A DNA stretch of 9,005 nucleotides. Source: a bacterium (GTDB taxonomy: Bacteria; SZUA-79; Acidulodesulfobacterales; Acidulodesulfobacteraceae). Location: assembly GCA_021813595.1 (NCBI GenBank), contig JAKAKF010000099.1:1-9005 (forward strand), written 5' to 3'. Positions 7,584 to 9,005 of the stretch are shown in pieces. The position numbers and the translations under genes are program-made. Every line of letters begins with the position of its first letter. The stretch's first letter is position 1. Under the pieces are notes generated by a model, which did not search any database, was not told where the DNA came from, and saw nothing but the letters and a program-made list of their open reading frames with translations.

Positions 7584-7670
7584 AGAAGAGGTTTTATGTT
7601 TTCATCTTAACTCCTCGATGTAATGTCCTCCTAACCTGCCGGTTACCAACTACTTCCGGCAGGTTTTTTT
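7584..7670 (+). ncRNA. Candidate small RNA of about 87 bases
   Basis: Bounded by a near-consensus promoter (7549-7577) and an intrinsic terminator (7633-7670), with no coding potential between. A weak stem CATC/GATG (7603-7606 with 7617-7620) would present CTCCTC in its loop. A second C/U-rich stretch, TCCTCC, lies in the single-stranded part at 7626-7631. Both resemble anti-Shine-Dalgarno segments and could pair with GGAGGA-type ribosome sites, including the one in front of the adjacent chemoreceptor. I do not recognise it as a known RNA family. The alternative is that this is simply a 110-base 3' untranslated tail of the chemoreceptor mRNA plus its terminator. Confidence 0.42.
7633..7670 (+). 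terminator. Strong rho-independent terminator
   Basis: A perfect 10-bp stem AACCTGCCGG / CCGGCAGGTT (7633-7642 with 7656-7665) surrounds a 13-base loop and runs into an unbroken T tract through 7670. It ends the candidate small RNA and very likely also the chemoreceptor transcript. The minus-strand side has no T tract, so it acts rightward only. Confidence 0.93.
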
Positions 7671-7857
7671 ATTTTATATGTGCTTTTTCGCATAATAAAT
7701 TTCACATCTCCGCTTACCTAAGTCCAAAAATCTAAAAACTTTATTCAAGGAAGTGGAATATCTAAATTTTTACATATTTTTAGTGGCAAGATTATCGTCT
7801 ATCTTGATGAAATATCTTAAGATAGTCTGGAAAGACTTATTTATAGAGGTTTTAAAC
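7671..7857. other. Non-coding stretch between terminator and tRNA; nothing recognised
   Basis: AT-rich, no credible open reading frame on either strand. It contains the 12-base palindrome TATCTTAAGATA (7813-7824), also part of an imperfect stem pairing GTCTATCTT with AAGATAGTC, and a 5-bp stem AGTCT/AGACT just 3' of the tRNA on its own strand. Neither has a T tract. No integrase remnant or duplicated tRNA end was seen here. Confidence 0.5.
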
Positions 7858-7933
7858 TGGCTCCCCGAGACGGATTCGAACCATCGACCCAGTGATTAAC
7901 AGTCACTTGCTCTGCCGGCTGAGCTATCGGGGA
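7858..7933 (-). tRNA. tRNA-Asn (anticodon GTT)
   Basis: A complete 76-base cloverleaf: acceptor TCCCCGA/TCGGGGA with 7 perfect pairs, D stem GCTC/GAGC, anticodon stem AGTGA/TCACT with loop CTGTTAA (anticodon GTT, plus-strand bases 7898-7900), five-base variable loop GGGTC, T stem GATGG/CCGTC with loop TTCGAAT, discriminator G and an encoded CCA at 7858-7860. All arms pair apart from one U-G in the T stem, so it should be functional. It is a single tRNA with its own promoter. Confidence 0.98.
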
Positions 7934-7979
7934 ATATAGAATGAATAATGTTATGAATTGCACTAATAACTGATAAGAT

Positions 7980-8008
7980 AGTATAAATAAAAATTGCCTT
8001 CTTGTCAA
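7980..8008 (-). promoter_or_regulatory. Near-consensus promoter of tRNA-Asn
   Basis: On the minus strand a perfect TTGACA (8003-8008) and TATACT (7980-7985) are spaced by 17 bases. Predicted start is near 7973, about 40 bases before the mature tRNA 5' end, consistent with a processed leader. The decamer AAATATTGAC recurs once, just upstream around the second TTGAC, so a duplicated promoter element is possible. Confidence 0.82.
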
Positions 8009-8038
8009 TATTTTTATTGCGCCGCGTCAATATTTATT

Positions 8039-8266
8039 TTATTCGTTAAAATATTTTAGCACTAATACCGCGGAAAGCAAAACTCCAGCGGAAAGTATAA
8101 GAAAATACAGGACGCTCTGTACGGCTATACCGACGACTAAATATAAAATCAAAATAACGCGCTTAATTTTTTTTAACTCTTCGTCCCTCAGCAAAAAACC
8201 GGCAATAAACGCAACTATAATGTAAATCACGGACTCTATAATAACGGCGTCTATATTTATATTCAT
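8039..8266 (-). CDS. Small hypothetical membrane protein
   Basis: I do not recognise this family. From the ATG at 8266 it has 75 residues; a TTG six bases earlier (8272) is an alternative start, and neither has a clear ribosome site. Almost the whole protein is hydrophobic: a helix near residues 5-26 (VIIESVIYIIVAFIAGFLL), a charged turn RDEELKKIKR, then a long apolar stretch that could span the membrane once or twice, ending KYFNE. The positive charges in the turn suggest it faces the cytoplasm. It sits 94 bases downstream of the sugar-nucleotide gene on the same strand, behind an 11-base tandem repeat and a TATAAT. It could be a small accessory membrane subunit. It does not overlap another gene, and its residue pattern is coherent, which favours a real gene. 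Confidence 0.6.
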   Translation of the reverse strand: MNINIDAVIIESVIYIIVAFIAGFLLRDEELKKIKRVILILYLVVGIAVQSVLYFLILSAGVLLSAVLVLKYFNE

Positions 8267-8313
8267 AGTCAAAAGTTTTTAAATATATTTATGGTTTATA
8301 TTATATTCCGCAT

Positions 8314-8335
8314 ATTATTTTACGATTATTTTACG
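8314..8335. repeat. Perfect tandem repeat, 2 x 11 bp
   Basis: ATTATTTTACG occurs twice head to tail with no spacer. The 11-base period is close to one helical turn. On the minus strand a TATAAT (8300-8305) lies just downstream, so the repeat would cover the spacer and -35 region (8323-8328) of a promoter for the small membrane protein gene. A regulator-binding direct repeat is possible; replication slippage in AT-rich DNA is the plain alternative. Confidence 0.7.
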
Positions 8336-8360
8336 TGATTTTATATATTTTATTTTATCG

Positions 8361-9005
8361 CTATATTACTTTCTTAAAATACTCTACTGTTTTTTTAATT
8401 CCGCTTTCTATATCTACCTTAGGGTTATATCCTAGTTTAGTTTTTGCAAGCGTTAAATCGGGATTCCTCTGTATAGGGTCGTCTTTAGGCAGTTCTACTA
8501 ATTTAATTTTAGATTTCGACCCTGTGAGCCGTAAAACTAAATCGGCAAAATCCGATATTGTAAATTCGTAGTTATTTCCCATGTTAACCGGTCCGGTAAA
8601 TCCGCTTTTATCGTTAATAAAGAGCATAATTCCGTCGATTAAATCGGATACGTAGCAGAAAGAACGCGTCTGTTTTCCGTCTCCGTAAACGGTTAAATCT
8701 TGCCCTCTTAGAGCCTGAACAATAAAATTGGAAACTACCCTGCCGTCGTTTTCAAGCATTTTAGGTCCGTACGTATTAAAAACCCTTATTACTTTTATAT
8801 CCGTTCCGTACTGCCTGCGGTAATCGAACATAATAGTTTCGGCCGCTCTTTTTCCTTCGTCGTAGCAAGACCTTATAGAAACGGGATTAACGTTGCCGTT
8901 GTAATTTTCCGGCTGAGGATGAACCGAAGGAGAACCGTAAACTTCGGATGTAGAAGTATGAAGAACCGGTATTTTAAGCCGCCTCGCGTTTTCCATAACG
9001 TTAAA
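8361..9005 (-). CDS. UDP-glucuronate decarboxylase-like NAD-dependent sugar-nucleotide enzyme, partial (5' end beyond window)
   Basis: Extended short-chain dehydrogenase family. UDP-xylose synthases oxidise C4 of UDP-glucuronate with bound NAD, decarboxylate, and re-reduce to UDP-xylose for surface polysaccharide. The frame is open to the window edge and shows 214 residues; the ATG at 8996 is internal. Family length is about 310-320, so roughly 100 N-terminal residues, with the GxxGxxG nucleotide site, are missing. Visible signatures are TSTSEVYG (catalytic Thr region), SCYDEGKR (YxxxK catalytic pair), VIRVFNTYGP, NDGRVVSNFIVQAL, LTVYGDGKQTRSFCYVSDLI and, near the end, RNPDLTLAKTKLGYNP. The combination SCYDEGKR with NDGRVVSNF is what I associate with UDP-glucuronate decarboxylases rather than dTDP-glucose dehydratases or UDP-glucose epimerases. 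Translation ends at TAG. The neighbouring upstream genes, which would confirm a polysaccharide cluster, are out of view. Confidence 0.85.
   Translation of the reverse strand, partial: FNVMENARRLKIPVLHTSTSEVYGSPSVHPQPENYNGNVNPVSIRSCYDEGKRAAETIMFDYRRQYGTDIKVIRVFNTYGPKMLENDGRVVSNFIVQALRGQDLTVYGDGKQTRSFCYVSDLIDGIMLFINDKSGFTGPVNMGNNYEFTISDFADLVLRLTGSKSKIKLVELPKDDPIQRNPDLTLAKTKLGYNPKVDIESGIKKTVEYFKKVI

Noticed and set aside
7671..7857. tRNA-Asn 3' flank as an integration site
   Set aside because: No integrase and no repeat of the tRNA 3' end in the window, so nothing supports an attachment site.
7720..7890. Plus-strand translation running into the tRNA, ending in an RDGFEP-like peptide
   Set aside because: This peptide is a known artefact of translating the T arm of tRNA genes, and the frame is broken by stops upstream.

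Overview
This is an AT-rich bacterial window. It looks like the chromosome of a Gram-negative organism: it carries an RND-type efflux pair with a lipoprotein periplasmic adaptor, an inner-membrane type IV pilus/type II secretion platform protein, and a chemoreceptor behind what reads as a sigma-28 (FliA) promoter. The last point implies a flagellar or chemotaxis regulon elsewhere in the genome. I cannot name the lineage from the sequence. There are no insertion sequences, integrases, CRISPR arrays or phage genes, so this is mostly core-type chromosome.

Layout. 1-1723 (-): N-terminal 574 residues of an RND permease, cut by the window edge. 1820-2875 (-): its periplasmic adaptor lipoprotein, upstream in the same operon. 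2876-3138: non-coding, holding a nested inverted repeat (2923-3038) with a strong internal hairpin. 3139-4353 (-): a PilC/GspF platform protein. 4385-5320 (-): type I 3-dehydroquinate dehydratase with two unusual insertions. 5317-5535 (-): a 4-oxalocrotonate tautomerase-family protein overlapping aroD by 4 bases. 5536-5828: a divergent promoter region with a sigma-70-type promoter leftward and a sigma-28-type promoter rightward. 5829-7523 (+): a methyl-accepting chemotaxis protein. 7524-7857: a good promoter and a strong intrinsic terminator about 60 bases apart, which together suggest a small RNA; the rest is unremarkable. 7858-7933 (-): tRNA-Asn(GTT) with its own near-consensus promoter. 8039-8266 (-): an unrecognised small membrane protein. 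8361-9005 (-): the C-terminal two thirds of a UDP-glucuronate decarboxylase-like sugar-nucleotide enzyme, cut by the window edge.

How the genes fit together. Adaptor and permease should form an export pump, completed by an outer-membrane channel not seen here. The tautomerase and aroD are translationally coupled, with pilC 31 bases further on, so these three may be co-transcribed from the promoter at 5590-5618 although their known roles are unrelated. The chemoreceptor is a single-gene unit with its own regulation. The points most worth a second look are the minus-strand-favoured RNA fold (or paired operator) ahead of the efflux operon, the sigma-28 promoter, and the candidate small RNA with C/U-rich anti-Shine-Dalgarno-like segments.
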